64,000 bases of DNA from Tubiluchus corallicola (GCA_030141605.1 JAQGDQ010000154.1:60001-124000), one strand, 5' to 3'. Positions 50,320-62,406 are shown, counted from the first letter of the stretch. The notes: a model not told the origin generated them from the letters alone. Program-made: numbers and translations.

Positions 50320-50821
50320 CAGAGTAAGGAGGTAAAGAAGGAAGAGCAAACAGAGAAAGAGAAATCGGAGGCTTTTTCCTAGTAAAATAGCGATTTAACG
50401 ATTTAACGTAGCCTGATTTTTCTGTCAAAAACTCTTTCTGTTTTTTTTCTGTGAAATGCGTTTTCTAGGAAAAATATTTATCAGGGGGGGAAAAATTCGA
50501 CAATTTTTTCTGGGAAATGGTTTTCCTGGGAAAAACGTTTTCTGGAAAACACTTTCTGGGAAACGGAGCTAAACCCAAATTACACGCAATTTTAAGACAG
50601 CGATACCATACATATTAAAATCGTGATAAGTTGATAAATATAGCATAAAATGCAAAAGACACAACTCAAAACACACACCAAAAAAGTGATTTGTGAGCAA
50701 TCTCAGTAACAAGGTAAGGAACAGAAAAAAACGAAATAAATATTTATTGAAGCAACAAGTATGGTATAAGTTAGATGTCATATTCCTGGACTAAGTTTTT
50801 AGTTTCTAACAAAAGTTATTT

Positions 50822-50827
50822 TTTATT
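50822..50827 (-). terminator. Candidate polyadenylation signal, lectin gene 2
   Basis: AATAAA on the minus strand about 200 bases after the stop, equivalent to the gene 1 signal. Confidence 0.4.
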
Positions 50828-51027
50828 GAATTAATTATTTATACCAAAACAACATTGCAGTATAACATTTTTAGACGAATAAAAGATTAAATAATAATAA
50901 TAATAAGTCCTAAAGAAACTATTATCGTCGTCATCATCATCGTTATCATAGTCATCATCACGCTATCATAATTATTATTTTGTTATTATTAACACGTGGA
51001 CTAGTGTCTTTCGTCATTGAAAGTGAT

Positions 51028-51272
51028 TTAGATTTCAGCTGCAAATAACTTCATTTCGCATGCTTTTAACGAATGTTGAGTATTGAAAGTTCCCCAACGT
51101 ATAGCTTTATCTAAATGTTCTGTATTGAAGTAGTCTCCGTTTAAGTTTACCCAATGACAACGATTGTACCAGAATGCACCAACCCACTGGACTGCACAAT
51201 TAATGTCTGCTTTATCCTGATCTTTGTCGTACGTTGAGAACTTCATATTGTTGTGGTTCGCAAGTGAATTAC
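51028..51272 (-). CDS. Lectin gene 2 exon 5
   Basis: Final 81 residues: [52 protein letters not shown]-stop. The loop after DKDQD is KADIN, against NKPGELNGN in gene 1. Confidence 0.95.
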
Positions 51273-54200
51273 CTAGTGAAACGTATAAAAAATTACAATG
51301 TACAAGATGGGTCGCAAAAGTTGGACTCTGCCCAGAACCAGAGTAAGGTGTGTTGGACCAGCACCTTGTGCTCTGGCTCTCTCGTTTGCTCCGTGTCACC
51401 ACATGCTCACTTCCTGGCTCAAATTATACGTATTATGTGATACAAACTGTGTTACATTAGAATTACATAAAACAAACTCCATGGCTCCATGCATAATTTA
51501 TCCCATTTAAATTCTTTACTGAATTTGAAATTTGATTCAAATAAATCGGCTCCAAAAAAAGAAGGTACGATACCTGCCAACAGCAAAAATTGGTCATTTA
51601 CAGAATTAGAGGCCATTAGTTCTTGGAATAATCGACTTAACTAAGGCAAACATTAAAGGAAGACTGGGCAATTGTTTAGTTCCAGTTGACCCTGGAAGGC
51701 AATTGTTCTCCTATTTTGCGCCCTAGCGGGGTCGTGGGTGAACTACTCTCATTATAGCCTATCCTATTCAATCCGCCTCATGGAGACCTTTTATTTGATG
51801 TGCTACGAGGCACCATTGCTCAACACTCGGTGTACTTCTGTTCCCGACCCCCATTTTTCGCTTTTTGCCCCGTAGCGGAAAATTTTGCTACACGCGCACG
51901 TCCCATATTTTGTGACGTACAAGGCCACGACACCACCTAGCAACATACCAAATATGTGGCCCTAGCTCAAAAACTATAGGAGTAGATGGATCATAAAGAA
52001 AAATAAATGCAGGCCGCCCGATCCGACAACTCCGGTCACGTGTATACATAGATAACTTTGCCCCGAGAGCGTACCCTGTGAATTTTGTGTCCCTAGCTCT
52101 CAGCATGTAAAAGGTCGCCAATTGGGGACCCAAATTTTTGCATTTTGGCCCCTCCCTCGGGCGTTTAAAACTTGCCAGCTTTTTAAAAACACCAGGTGTA
52201 CATCTATGACACTTGACCCTGGCTTGCAAGGCTTACGAGTTATTATGTGTCAAAGTGGCGGAAAATAAATAAATAATAACTCAGTGAAAAACAGTAAGAT
52301 ATAGCAAAATCTTAATAAATAAATAACTGGATGAAAAACAGTAAGATTTTGCTATAGCAAAATCTTAATAACAATACTTCTGAGTGCGTTGTAAAAATTT
52401 TGCAACGTTCACGTACTTTCACCACAGCTTGCCTTCACAGCATTCACGCTCAGCAGACACCAGCTCAGGTCATTTTTTCAAATATGCCTGTAGTGACGTT
52501 CGGTTGGCGGGAGGTAAAAAATATTTAAATTTCTTTTGCATTTTTAAGCGAAACATTCTATGCGCATAAATTGTGTGGTGATTTCAATGTTTTCAATTAC
52601 ATATTAAAATGCAATAATTGTTGTTCGAGGGCTGGTTCTTCCTAAATAATTGTGCACTAAATAACTTATCCTCAGGAATTAAGTGAAAGAATCACAGAAA
52701 GGTCCAACCAATGTGTGTATTAAAGGAAAACCGGATGATTGCTTACACTCTTTTTAATTTTTACTGTCCAGAATATACTTTTTCTTGCCTATAAAAGTTA
52801 GCAATTGTTTCTTATATTTGAATAATTAGCTTGGAAAGCTAATTAACGGCAACCGAACACAGCTATTGCTTACGTCAGAAACTAACCACAGTTTGTGCGA
52901 TGGCAGGCATCTTCCCTTGCGCACCAAGCGCGGTTGCATAGGTGTTACAATACTGCTTAAAGGCATGCTGTCACGAAAAATGCGCTTTACATCGTATGAC
53001 GTCATGAAACTAACACGGCAGTACATGATCATGGTTATCACGGTACCGCCTTCTATTTGTCGGCCACGCGCACGTGACAAAAAGGCGCCGCTGCCAATCT
53101 TAGTAGATTCACTGAGCCGCGCGTTGCTTGGAAAGTTTAACGAAATTTGAGTATCCGAGGTAATTATTATTTAATCTAAGCTTTGATTTAAAGAAAAGGT
53201 ATAGTAGTTTTCAATATTTTAGAGCATTCCTTATTCTGAACTAATGTCTACACAATCATCCGGTTTTCCTTTAACGAATCTCTCTTATCTGATTTGAGAG
53301 CAACTCACTGTGCCCATACAAAGCAGTTCAGGTATCAAAGAATTTTACTACTTCCAGTGATCTGCAAAAATACCTAGAGAAATAGAAGCGATTGCCCAAA
53401 ACAGTTTAGGTTTTTGTTTTGCTAGCGACTGTCGACTTGCTCGTTAAGGCAACTATAATTACTCGATCCATGCATTTTAGTGCATATTTACGTCGTCACA
53501 TCATCTGCTCATTTCAAACATTTGAAAAGACTTTTATATACAGATAGTGATGAACCCACCTGCAGTTCCACTGTATCCACTAACGTGCAATGTATAATCA
53601 TCTCCTGGACCAACAGAAAACTGACTATATTCAGCATAAGCAGTTGTGTCCTGATAATTTGTCATATCCACTCGTAAAGAAGAAGCTTTTGTCGTAGTCA
53701 GCTGATGTATCTTCTCGTTACCTAAACATGCACATCATTCAAATCTCTTGGACAATCTTACCTGACAAACTTGCCTACAAAGCTTACATTTAATGCTATA
53801 GTACACCATGGTTTTCTTTTCAGAAAATAAAAAAAAACAGATAAAAAGATTTATTGCCAAAAATGGAACTTAAATAAATCCTTTGGAATTCCCTTAAAGA
53901 GAAAATGTACAGTGGCCGCACACAGCCGTTTGATGGAAAGCAACTAAGCATTGATGAAGGCAAGCATTGTTGAGTTTTTGGAGCAAATTTGCAAAATATC
54001 CATTGAAGAAATGAGAAACTGTATCAACTGTTGGAAGAAATGCTTTGTCTAATTTGCAGTGAAAATGATGGGCATATAGAACAATTACTGTAAATTATAG
54101 CAACAATAACAGGAAAAAAATTCCGGCATCATTTTCATTTTTTGACTTGCTGATTTAAAACTTCTGTATGTCTGGATAAATCCAAAGGAATGACCTAGAA

Positions 54201-56144
54201 TTTTTAGTGTTTGTCACAAGGATCTGTTACATCAATGCCATAATTTTCACGCAATTTGGCTATTTTCGTCTTACGAAATCGTGATCAAAATTTCAGCCAC
54301 ATGATATATAAAAGGCTTAGCTACATTACCTAACCAAAATTCGCCATTTAGGTTTCCAAATCCGCGTTTGTAATCATTCCATGGTCTGTAGAAAGATACA
54401 GAGCCATCCACTCGTCTTTGAAACACCTAAAAAAGGTGTTAACATTATACATTATTGACTTAAAATGATAATTAATCATATACACATTCCTTCTCTGGTT
54501 TTATATACACTTCAGCACAAGGCAAATCAAAACACAGCGTTCAATGGCAAGGCTTACTCAAGTTGATGTTTGTGGCAATACCGGAATTTAGCTGATTATC
54601 AAGGATAACCCTCAAAGAAAAAACAGTAAACAGATAGAGGGGTTTAGCCACATTTGGCTGGGGTACGTCCTCTACTTCCTTCTATAGATTTTGAATATCA
54701 AGTGTTTGTGAAATTTCTGATAGTGATCGACTATTATTGATTTAAAAAAATGTAATAACTTACAATTATGCATTGTGCATGTTGAATTACTATGTAAACT
54801 AATTATAACTCACTGCATATCCACGAGTTGCGTCCAGTTGACAATATACATCAAATGTCTGCAGTTGAGGTCTCACTGAGTAAACTCCAGAAGAACGAAC
54901 TCCTAGATCCCAAATTTCTCCACAATCCTGTGGTACCTTAATGAACAAAAACGTGTAAAATATTTAGAATATGAAAGCGCTTTATAGAGAATTGTCATTT
55001 TTTAACATGAGTAAAACGTTGAATGCTCTTTATGGTCTCAAAATAGATTATACTTTTTAGGAGCTTTTGCTCTTACGGGCGACATCAGTTGAAAATTACA
55101 GACAAAATGTTGAAGCGGTGTGTGCAAGTGCACAAGTAAAGATTAAAAGTAAAATTAATAGCTAAAGATCATTGTTTAAGTTCCTAAGTTAGAGAAATGA
55201 AAAAAGACAACTACAAAGAAAGAAAAAGCCAAACAATACAATTGACCTTGGCAGAATAACAACACAACTTATTCAGGTTAGTAACACATGTCTATTCAGA
55301 TATGTCAATTATCTTCTTTAATTAAGCTTTTTGTCTGTCTTTTTCTTTGCAGTCGCTTTTACTATTTCTCTAGCTTATTTTTTAAATCAATGAGGTTTAG
55401 CTATTATTTTGCTTTTAATCTATACTTGCACACTTGTATGTTCTGTTTTAACATTTTAATTCTAATTTTAAGCTGATGAGGCCCGCTAGGGATCCTAGGG
55501 AAATTAAAATCTATTTTGAGACTATAAAGAACATTTAACGTTCTATTCAGTGTAAAATATTCATTAATTAGGCTTATTATACTTGGCAACATTTAGCATA
55601 GAATTTTCTTTCAGTGTACAATTTGCTTGGCGTCTGTGAGTTTATCTAATGAAATCACAAGAATGGAGACACATGAGATAGCAGGTAAAAATTAGTAAGG
55701 AAGATGAGTGTGTTAGTCAGTTAGTAAATGTGTGACTGAGTGAGCATATTAAAAAACAATATGATGTAATAAAAAAATTCACAAAAGTATGGACTGCTTT
55801 ATCGTGCAAGGAAAGTTTCAACATTATATACTTACACGCTTAAAGACGCTCCAACCTGGGTTACTGATGATGTCCCCAGGCTGATGACTGAAACGATTTA
55901 GCAAACACTCCTTTGAAACCGAGTTATAATTCACTGAATGACAGTTGCTGGTTTGCGTGCAGGAGGCAACACAAGTTATTTCACTTCGTCGAGATAAACT
56001 TGATATTCTAAAAGTATCTTTAACAACTTTATCTTTTTGAGAACCATATTCTTCATTAGCAATATTTACTGATGTACATTTCACTATTAGCAATGAAATT
56101 AAAACGCAAGTGAACAACTGTATCTTCAATTCGTTGACTGACAT
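51028..56144 (-). CDS. Secreted PAN/apple plus fibrinogen-like domain protein, gene 2
   Basis: Exons 5' to 3': 56144-55836, 54936-54814, 54426-54330, 53721-53560, 51272-51028; 936 nt, 311 aa, phases close. Domain order is as in gene 1. Exons 2-4 appear to encode the same protein as gene 1 where checked. Exon 1 has about eight substitutions. Exon 5 differs most: NSLANH for DSLWYH, a four-residue deletion after DKDQD, and N-to-R, A-to-V and Y-to-R changes further on. The open frame is intact, so it is probably functional. The last intron is enlarged by a 1.03-kb insertion. Confidence 0.92.
51683..52716. repeat. Extra block in unit 2, unknown element
   Basis: Absent from unit 1. It lies between two similar sequences (TTAAAGGAAGACTGGGCAAT at 51,654 and TTAAAGGAAAACCGGATGAT at 52,720). 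GC-richer than its surroundings at 51,690-52,260, with a 113-codon minus-strand frame and, at 52,255-52,370, a direct repeat around 'aaaaacagtaagat'. No transposase or known family recognised. Confidence 0.6.
52720..53274. mobile_element. MITE with TTAA ends (copy d)
   Basis: Left TTAAAGGAAAACCGGATGAT, right (reverse complement) TTAAAGGAAAACCGGATGAT. The two 20-base termini are identical and flanked by TTAA, the cleanest copy in the window. Confidence 0.8.
53560..53721 (-). CDS. Lectin gene 2 exon 4
   Basis: 54 residues from [10 protein letters not shown] to GYSGTAG, differing from gene 1 mainly at silent positions (for example GTTAGT to GTTAGTG-region T/C changes). Confidence 0.94.
54330..54426 (-). 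CDS. Lectin gene 2 exon 3
   Basis: [33 protein letters not shown], the same as gene 1. Confidence 0.95.
54814..54936 (-). CDS. Lectin gene 2 exon 2
   Basis: [20 protein letters not shown] and onward, the same as gene 1; splice sites conserved. Confidence 0.95.
55836..56144 (-). CDS. Lectin gene 2 exon 1 (signal peptide, PAN-like module)
   Basis: 103 codons. Compared with gene 1: K to N at 4, L to I at 8, NGE to NEE, Q to K, CVAT to CVAS, SSPGWSI to SNPGWSV. Cysteines unchanged. Confidence 0.9.
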
Positions 56145-57001
56145 GTTTATTATTGTGCTTTCTCAAAAGCATCCATCTCACCAGAGCATCTCAATAACAT
56201 CCAGAACACCTCAGCAGCATGCTCTTTCTTCTGATCTCTTATACACCTGTCATTATTCTCACAACATTTTGATTGTTCTTTCTTATAAATATTAACGAAT
56301 GTCTGTTCTTATAAATATTAACGAATGTCTGTCACTTTCAGGTAAATTAATAATGCTTTTTTATAGATTTTGTACAAAGAAGCCATTACAGTAATATATT
56401 CCTTGGATACTGGCTTCAAACTTCCCAATGCCGCCAACTCTAGTTTTTGGCTGCAATAAATATGGATCAGCTTCAGTTATAGTATAATTATTTTGATCAT
56501 TACTTTTTTATACTTTTTTATCTTGATGCTTTTTATAGCATAGTAGTGAATCGAGGGTCAAAGCTGCTATTTAGTTTGTGCCCATTTAGTTTCATAATTT
56601 AGGTGTAAATTATTCATAATTTTCAATAGTTTCATAATTTTTTTTGGTTGTAAAAATGTTTAAATTTTGAAAACTTGCTCTGTCTTGTGTACATAACAAA
56701 GCAATGTAAATAATGAACTATGCAATAGTGAGACAGTAATATGGGTAACATGGATCGAAGTTCTGCATTGCAGACAAGATTGGGAAACACTGTTGTTTAT
56801 TGAATCATTTGCAATTAATCACGTTTTAAGTGCTGGAGGTTGAAGTTATTACAAAATGCTTGGTGTATTTACATTTAACTGAATGCTTGGTCGATTAACG
56901 GAACTTTTTGAAGAATGTGCAACAAAATAAAACTAAACTTTTTATTTTTTAGTAGAAGATCTACTATTATGTTTGGTTCAGTCGGAGTTTCATTTATTTC
57001 T

Positions 57002-57277
57002 TCATTCTTCTACTGTCCTAGAAACATCTACACGTGCAGACACTGAGCTTTCACCATTTATTAAAGCACCTCTTTTTTCCTGCATGCAGCTGAAGTTTAA
57101 TTCCGACTCATGTGATGCCATTGTTAAGCTTGGTCTCAGCTGTTGTAGATATTTCTTAATGCTTAAGACATCCAATCTGTTTTTTATTTGTCTGGAGGTA
57201 GTTTGACAGCCTCGTTTTAGTGCCTTACTGATCTTACTGGCTTTCTTTCTGGTGATGTTATTATATCCCATACGCAT
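57002..57277 (-). pseudogene. Unrecognised coding-like fragment across the duplication edge
   Basis: A basic open frame (RMGYNNITRKKASKISKALK, then RQIKNRLDVLSIKKYLQ) with protein-like composition. Its 5' part lies outside the duplicated unit and its 3' part inside. It may be a decayed mobile-element gene; no family named. Confidence 0.25.
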
Positions 57278-57576
57278 CTTAATCAGCCTTTTGATATTAA
57301 TTCTAGTGCTCCAATGTTTCTCTTTGGTTCAGTTGTACAGCTGCTCATTTGAAACGACACAATTTATGTCCATTTTACTTATAAAATATGTGGATGCAGC
57401 TAACCCCACATTTCGCTATTATACATGAAGAAGCTACGTACATTATACATTGAAGAGCTACAACCTTGTTTTGAGGGATAGTTTTTTGCTGATTAGAATA
57501 TATTTATTTTAAATAAATGCAAACATTGCCTGTTGTTTCTTATTTTTGATATCAATAAGCTTTTGTGTTAAGTAGC

Positions 57577-58010
57577 CAGTGGAGGATACAGGCTTTAGAA
57601 AAAGGGTGGGCGCAACGAAAACGCAGCTAGGGAGTCTGGGGAACCCTGGCTACCAATGTATATTAGGCCATTTTCCTACTGTTTCCTCAAGCAAATTAAA
57701 TAGTTTAAAACTCATTAAGCCACCTCAAACGTTTGACTCTTAATTACACACCAATATATTGGTATACACATTAGTGTATAGCATATAATTGCGCACAGCG
57801 ATATCTTTGCCCAAAACTTCCATTATCACTTAAAGGGCACAAACGTTTTTACACTGAAATTAATAATGCAGAACTTTTTACTCGATTTAGGTCATTCAAA
57901 GCTACCACTAAACGTTCTAAAGCTTATAATCCAGAGAAAATATTCATTTGATGTGCTGTAACTACTACTATGAAAGGGTGGGCCCAAGCCCCTTGTAGCG
58001 ATCCTATTAT
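57577..58010. mobile_element. CAGTGGCGGATC-type MITE
   Basis: Left end CCAGTGGAGGATACAGGCTT ... AAAGGGTGGGC. The right end reads AAAGGGTGGGCCCAAGCCCC, then TTGTAGCGATCCT. The reverse complement of the right end, AGGATCGCTACAAGGGGCTT, pairs imperfectly with the left. Low-confidence ends. Confidence 0.4.
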
Positions 58011-58515
58011 TATACTTACATTTTTCCGAAGATTGGTCTCCATTTCTTGAAATGTTACCTCAGATAAGCTTTGTGAATGATAATTAAGACACCTGTCAAA
58101 TACGTGAAATTCAGCCTTAAAGATTAGTGCTACTTTATGCTGTAAAGTAGTTTGGCAATCATTTCTAACAACATTAAAAATATGAAACTAATTACTTGTA
58201 CCTTGTCTCCCAAACTTGAAGAATTTTGATCCAGTGGCAAATTTGTGTATTTGGCTTGGAAAATATGATATTTTCTGACAGGATATTAATCTGATTCTTT
58301 CTAAAATTTCCAGCCATCATATAGTTACATTACTTTAAACAAGCATCGACAATGTTTCATCATTACAATGTCTCTGTTTTACTGCCAAACAAATTTTATA
58401 GTGGCAGAAATCCTATATGACCAGAAAAAAACAATACACAACACAACTGACTTTACTTTCTCAATATATTTCAATGTCTGTTTGCAAGTAGCTTTTGTTG
58501 TACTGTAGAAGCCTG

Positions 58516-58728
58516 TCAGCTAAGCAGGGTTGATTGGCTCTGCTGGTTGGTTGATGTTTGCTGATTTAGTGTACTATTGATGCCTGTTTGGATTCTTGCC
58601 ATTTTTAGAGATCTTATTGCACAATATATTTCCTCTTCATTAAAAAATGGTTGCATGTCTACAGGTTCCAAATCAAGAAGTGTTTTAGAATTTGCAATAC
58701 TGAATGATTTTTTTAAAAATATTAACAA
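58516..58728 (-). pseudogene. Non-LTR retrotransposon (LINE) remnant, before the RT domain
   Basis: On the minus strand the segment LEPVDMQPFFNEEEIYCAIR then SLKMARIQTGINS matches the (F)xxEEIxxAIxSLKNGKSPGID motif that precedes the reverse transcriptase of many LINEs. Key residues are decayed (MARIQTGIN for NGKSPGID). A fragment only. Confidence 0.6.
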
Positions 58729-58729
58729 T

Positions 58730-60110
58730 TATTTCAGCTACTTCTACTTCATCAGTTGTAGTGCATTATTCTAGAATTTTTATTTTTTGTTTATCTTCTT
58801 TACTCTACCGAAAATTAGTTATCAGCTAATATTCCTTTTTGTAAAATTTCGACAATAGTTATTAATAAAAATTTTATTACTGTTATTGGTAATTTCTAGT
58901 TTCTACTATTTTTCTTTCGGTTTATTTCTGTTAATATTCCTAAGAGCTTTAAACAGTCTAGTTGAATCTTCTCTAATTTACTCTGCGTCTTCAATGATTT
59001 TATGCTTTTAACAATCTTCTTTCAAACTTCATTCAACAGTTTACTTAATATCTCAATTTATCTGTTTCTCAACTCTTGATGTTGTCGTGCGAGTCGCATT
59101 AATGTGCTGAATGAGAACGTGCCTTTCACGCCCGCAAGACATCCCGCATTGCTGATTTGGAAATCGTCGTCCCGTTAGAGACGGTAAATATTCCTTTTCA
59201 CATTTCGTGTTAATTGTGTAATTTTATTGTGCAAAAGTGCAAATTAACTTTTATAGGGGTATGACAATATTTTGCTTGATGATACTATGAATTATTTTTT
59301 CCTTACCTAATTTACGGAATATTGGCCAGGGGTTCAGCAAATACAATCACCTTGTAGTTGTAGCTACTTCACTTGTTTTAAAACAAAATAAGATCATAAA
59401 ACTTATCAGTTTTGCCGGATTTAGAGACCATGCAACACCATATTATAGCCAGCTAAAAATTTTAAACTCAAAGAATATTTACAAACTTAACCTGCAACAT
59501 CAAAATAGTGTGCACTTTTTTCCATGATTATTACAGAAAGAACTTCAAAATATTCACGATTATTTTACAAGGTTTGCCCATGGAAGAAACACAGGTTGTT
59601 CAAAGATTCAAAACAGCAAAGGCACAAAATTCAGTTAAATACCAAGGCTCCATACTTGTCATTCCCTCCCCCTAGAGCTAAAAACCAAGTCCTTAAGTTG
59701 CATGGTTCAAAATTATAAGGCGCTACTTATTTCTAGATATACATAATTATAACTGTTAGTACTGTAATACTAACTCTATTTAATATGTTCACTTGAGTTG
59801 CCACAGTTTTCAATTAATACATTATGGACAAGTACGTTAAAGTCTTACCCACTTACTTTTAAGTATTTCCACTTATTTTCCTTAACTGTGTGTATTACTA
59901 AATATAACAGTAAGGTACATAAATGGATCCCTTAAACACAGAGACATTATCACAACCGTCAACTTAATGGTAATATTTTAAGTGGTGAGATGTAACCATA
60001 ACCAATGGGGGAGTGCTGGCGCAGTTGAAGCTATAGTGCTCTCACAAGAAACAGAAGAGATGCCAGTTGGAAATTTAACCAAAATATTGGATTATAAATT
60101 TTAAACCTAG
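58730..60110. other. Gene-poor spacer
   Basis: AT-rich, with a GC-richer island at about 59,090-59,195 of unknown nature. A 64-codon plus-strand frame at 59,524-59,718 has no recognisable domain. Confidence 0.4.
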
Positions 60111-60116
60111 CCACTG

Positions 60117-60604
60117 GGGGGGGGGGGGGGGCAAGCCAGCCCAACTCAGTGCCGGTCCCAAGCCCGGATAACAAGGGAGGGTTAGGGTCAGGAAGGGCAT
60201 CCGCCTGTAAAAACTGCGCCAAAACCTTCTATGAATGAGTCGGTGAGACTTAAAGGTAAAGTCCACAAAGAAGTGGTCAGACCCGTTCTAATCTATGGGC
60301 TGGAAGCAGCTTCTCTAAAGAAGACTGAAGAGAAGAAAATGCGTGTGGTGGAGATGAGGATGTTGAGAAGGATGGTGGGAATAACAAGAAGAGATAAAAT
60401 TAGATATAATAATATCAGAGGAACAGTAAAAGTAGTGGACGCCTCGCAAGATTGCGATGGTATGGATACCTGAAAAGAAGAGTCGGTGAAGATCATGTGG
60501 GAAGGGAAGACATAAATGAACAGATGGTCAACAACAGGAATGCGTGGAGAAGACTCATTCACAATAGCGTCCCCGCATAGGGAAAAGCTGGGAAGAAGAA
60601 TTCG
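60117..60604 (+). pseudogene. LINE 3' fragment (RTE-like), frameshifted
   Basis: A poly-G run of about 14 bases is followed by CAGTGCCGGTCCCAAGCCCG, ATAACAAGGGAGGGTTAGGG and AAGGGCATCCGCC, a block found in animal LINEs. Then comes coding for KGKVHKEVVRPVLIYGLEAA, EMRMLRRMVGITRRDKIRYN and IRGTVKV, the C-terminus of the reverse transcriptase ORF. The frame shifts near 60,445 and continues as YLKRRVGEDHVGREDINEQM, NRNAWRRLIHNSVPA. A dead copy. Confidence 0.75.
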
Positions 60605-60609
60605 ATTAT

Positions 60610-61880
60610 AAGTTTTAAAGCTGGTTACGTTATTTGTGTCTCACATGGTGATGTTCGTTTCTACTTATCTAACCACATAGAGTGTGGTGGTGTCACACCG
60701 CAGAAACTACAGAGCTTGCCGTTTGCTGCTTCAGGGATGGCTGATCTCGATCATACAATTAATGATCAGGCCTTGTCTAAAATTGCGATCAGGAAATGTA
60801 AAAAAAATTGAGAATCCCTTAACTGACAATCTTTGTTCAAAATTGAATACACCTTATGCTAAATTTAACTTTTAGTTATATTCCTGTTTTATCTTTAAGT
60901 GTGTTTAAAGTCAAAATTCTCCACTTTCTATTTCTCCACTACTCGCTCAGCCAGCTAACCTTACCACAAAAGCAACGAATTGTGAAATTTTAGCCACATG
61001 AAGTATAAACTATGGTGAATTGTTCGATAGTGCTCACTTAAACTAGTTGTTGTAATATACTGTTCCATGAAAACTTTGTTAACACATACTATGCTCAGGA
61101 ATTTTGTTAGAATATACTACCATCGATGGGCTTGGACATTTTGCTCAGAAGTATGTTCAACACTACTGATTGGCGCACTTCTGGATTACATCAATTGTGA
61201 GCCGAAATGATGGTTGGGAATTAGCACAGATAGCCCGAAAATTAGTTGAAACAAAGTAAAATGAATTTCGATTCATTATTGGTTGTAAATCACTCGTCAT
61301 TGGTTAACCACCAAACTGGTACAGTAGGTAAAGGAATTCACGTGGGCCCATGAAAGTAATGTTAAGATGTTTAGGTAGTAGCTGTCACAAAATGAAAATA
61401 TGTCACGCTCAGAGATCTCAACAGTCATGCTTGCAAATTGTTCCTGCGCATTGCACATGAATTATTTCTGGCAACCAACTGTACCGACTTAATATCTCCT
61501 AGATCGCTAAAAAATGTACCCAAGTGTTCAGCTAGCATAGCGACTTTACATCAGGATGTGTTTTATAAGTATTAGGTAATCAATTAATATGTGACTTTTG
61601 CGATATAAAAAAAATGGCTACAAAGCATTGTGGCATTTTGTGTGAGATACAAATCTTGCTGCTCGGTTAAAAATATCGTTGTTTTTGCAACTCAAATAGT
61701 GTCAAGTCATGCATTTCAGATTAGTGATGGGCCGAGCCGCATTTTGCTCTTCACCTATATTGATCAATTACAATTCCGATAAAATATTCGGTATATCATT
61801 TTTAAACTATGTTGTCTAATCAGTTATTTTACGCATCAAACGATGTTATCCTCAGGACATCAATGACGAAACTTTGTTAT
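60610..61880. other. Gene-poor spacer
   Basis: No coding, RNA or repeat feature could be supported. Confidence 0.45.
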
Positions 61881-61883
61881 TTA

Positions 61884-62406
61884 CAGTGTTTCCTCACTTA
61901 TTGCAGGTGTTCCATTCCAGGCCCACCCGCGATAAGTGAATTTCCAAGAAGCAGGAACGCTATACTTATTTTAGTAGTTATACATTATTTTAAGTCTTTA
62001 TAAACTCTCCCCACACTCTTATACATAACCCTTTCCCATTCCCTTAATAACATTTCCCATACTGTACATGTACCTTTTAAAAAACTTTACTTAAATGTTC
62101 ACCACAGATGAAAACTACGCACATGCGATAGTCGGATGCTAACGTGAAATGGAAGAGCTGAGAGGGGGTAGCTGCGCACAGCAAAAGAAAACAAATTGCA
62201 CGTTACCCAAGCCTTTTAATGTTAGAATTAATATTTTTAATATATTTTCATACATTTTGTTATTTTTTATGCAAAATTCGTCAAATCTATACATTGCTGT
62301 ACAATACGTACTACGCCTGTGCAAAAATACTTTAGACGGAGTACCGCAAAAACCCGCGAAACAGCGAGTCCGCGATAAGCAAACCGCAAAGTAGCGAGGG
62401 AACACA
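61884..62406. mobile_element. pogo/Tigger-like MITE (CAGTGTTCCCTC type)
   Basis: Left end TACAGTGTTTCCTCACTTAT; right end (reverse complement) GTGTTCCCTCGCTACTTTGC. Inside, AACCCGCGAAACAGCGAGTC and CCGCGATAAG motifs mark this common animal MITE type. About 0.52 kb. The right-hand TA is not preserved. Confidence 0.65.

Larger units (their letters stand above)
49300..50572. mobile_element. Foldback-like composite element, unit 2
   Basis: Left array of TTCCCAGAA/TTCACAGAA motifs (49,345-49,465) and right array of TTCTGGGAA motifs (50,460-50,565) around a 5S-like SINE and GA tract. Better preserved than in unit 1. Confidence 0.5.
47812..57131. repeat. Tandem segmental duplication, unit 2
   Basis: A 9.3-kb second copy. 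It differs from unit 1 by a long pure GA run, a roughly 1.03-kb extra block at 51,683-52,716, a few indels, and loss of about 0.5 kb near 56,600. Similarity ends after 'ttaagctt' near 57,131. Confidence 0.93.

Noticed and set aside
50122-50428. Glu-Arg repeat (plus) and Leu-Ser repeat (minus) frames
   Set aside because: Translations of the (GA)n microsatellite.
60031-60266. Proline-rich minus-strand frames
   Set aside because: Antisense of the LINE 3' fragment and its poly-G run.
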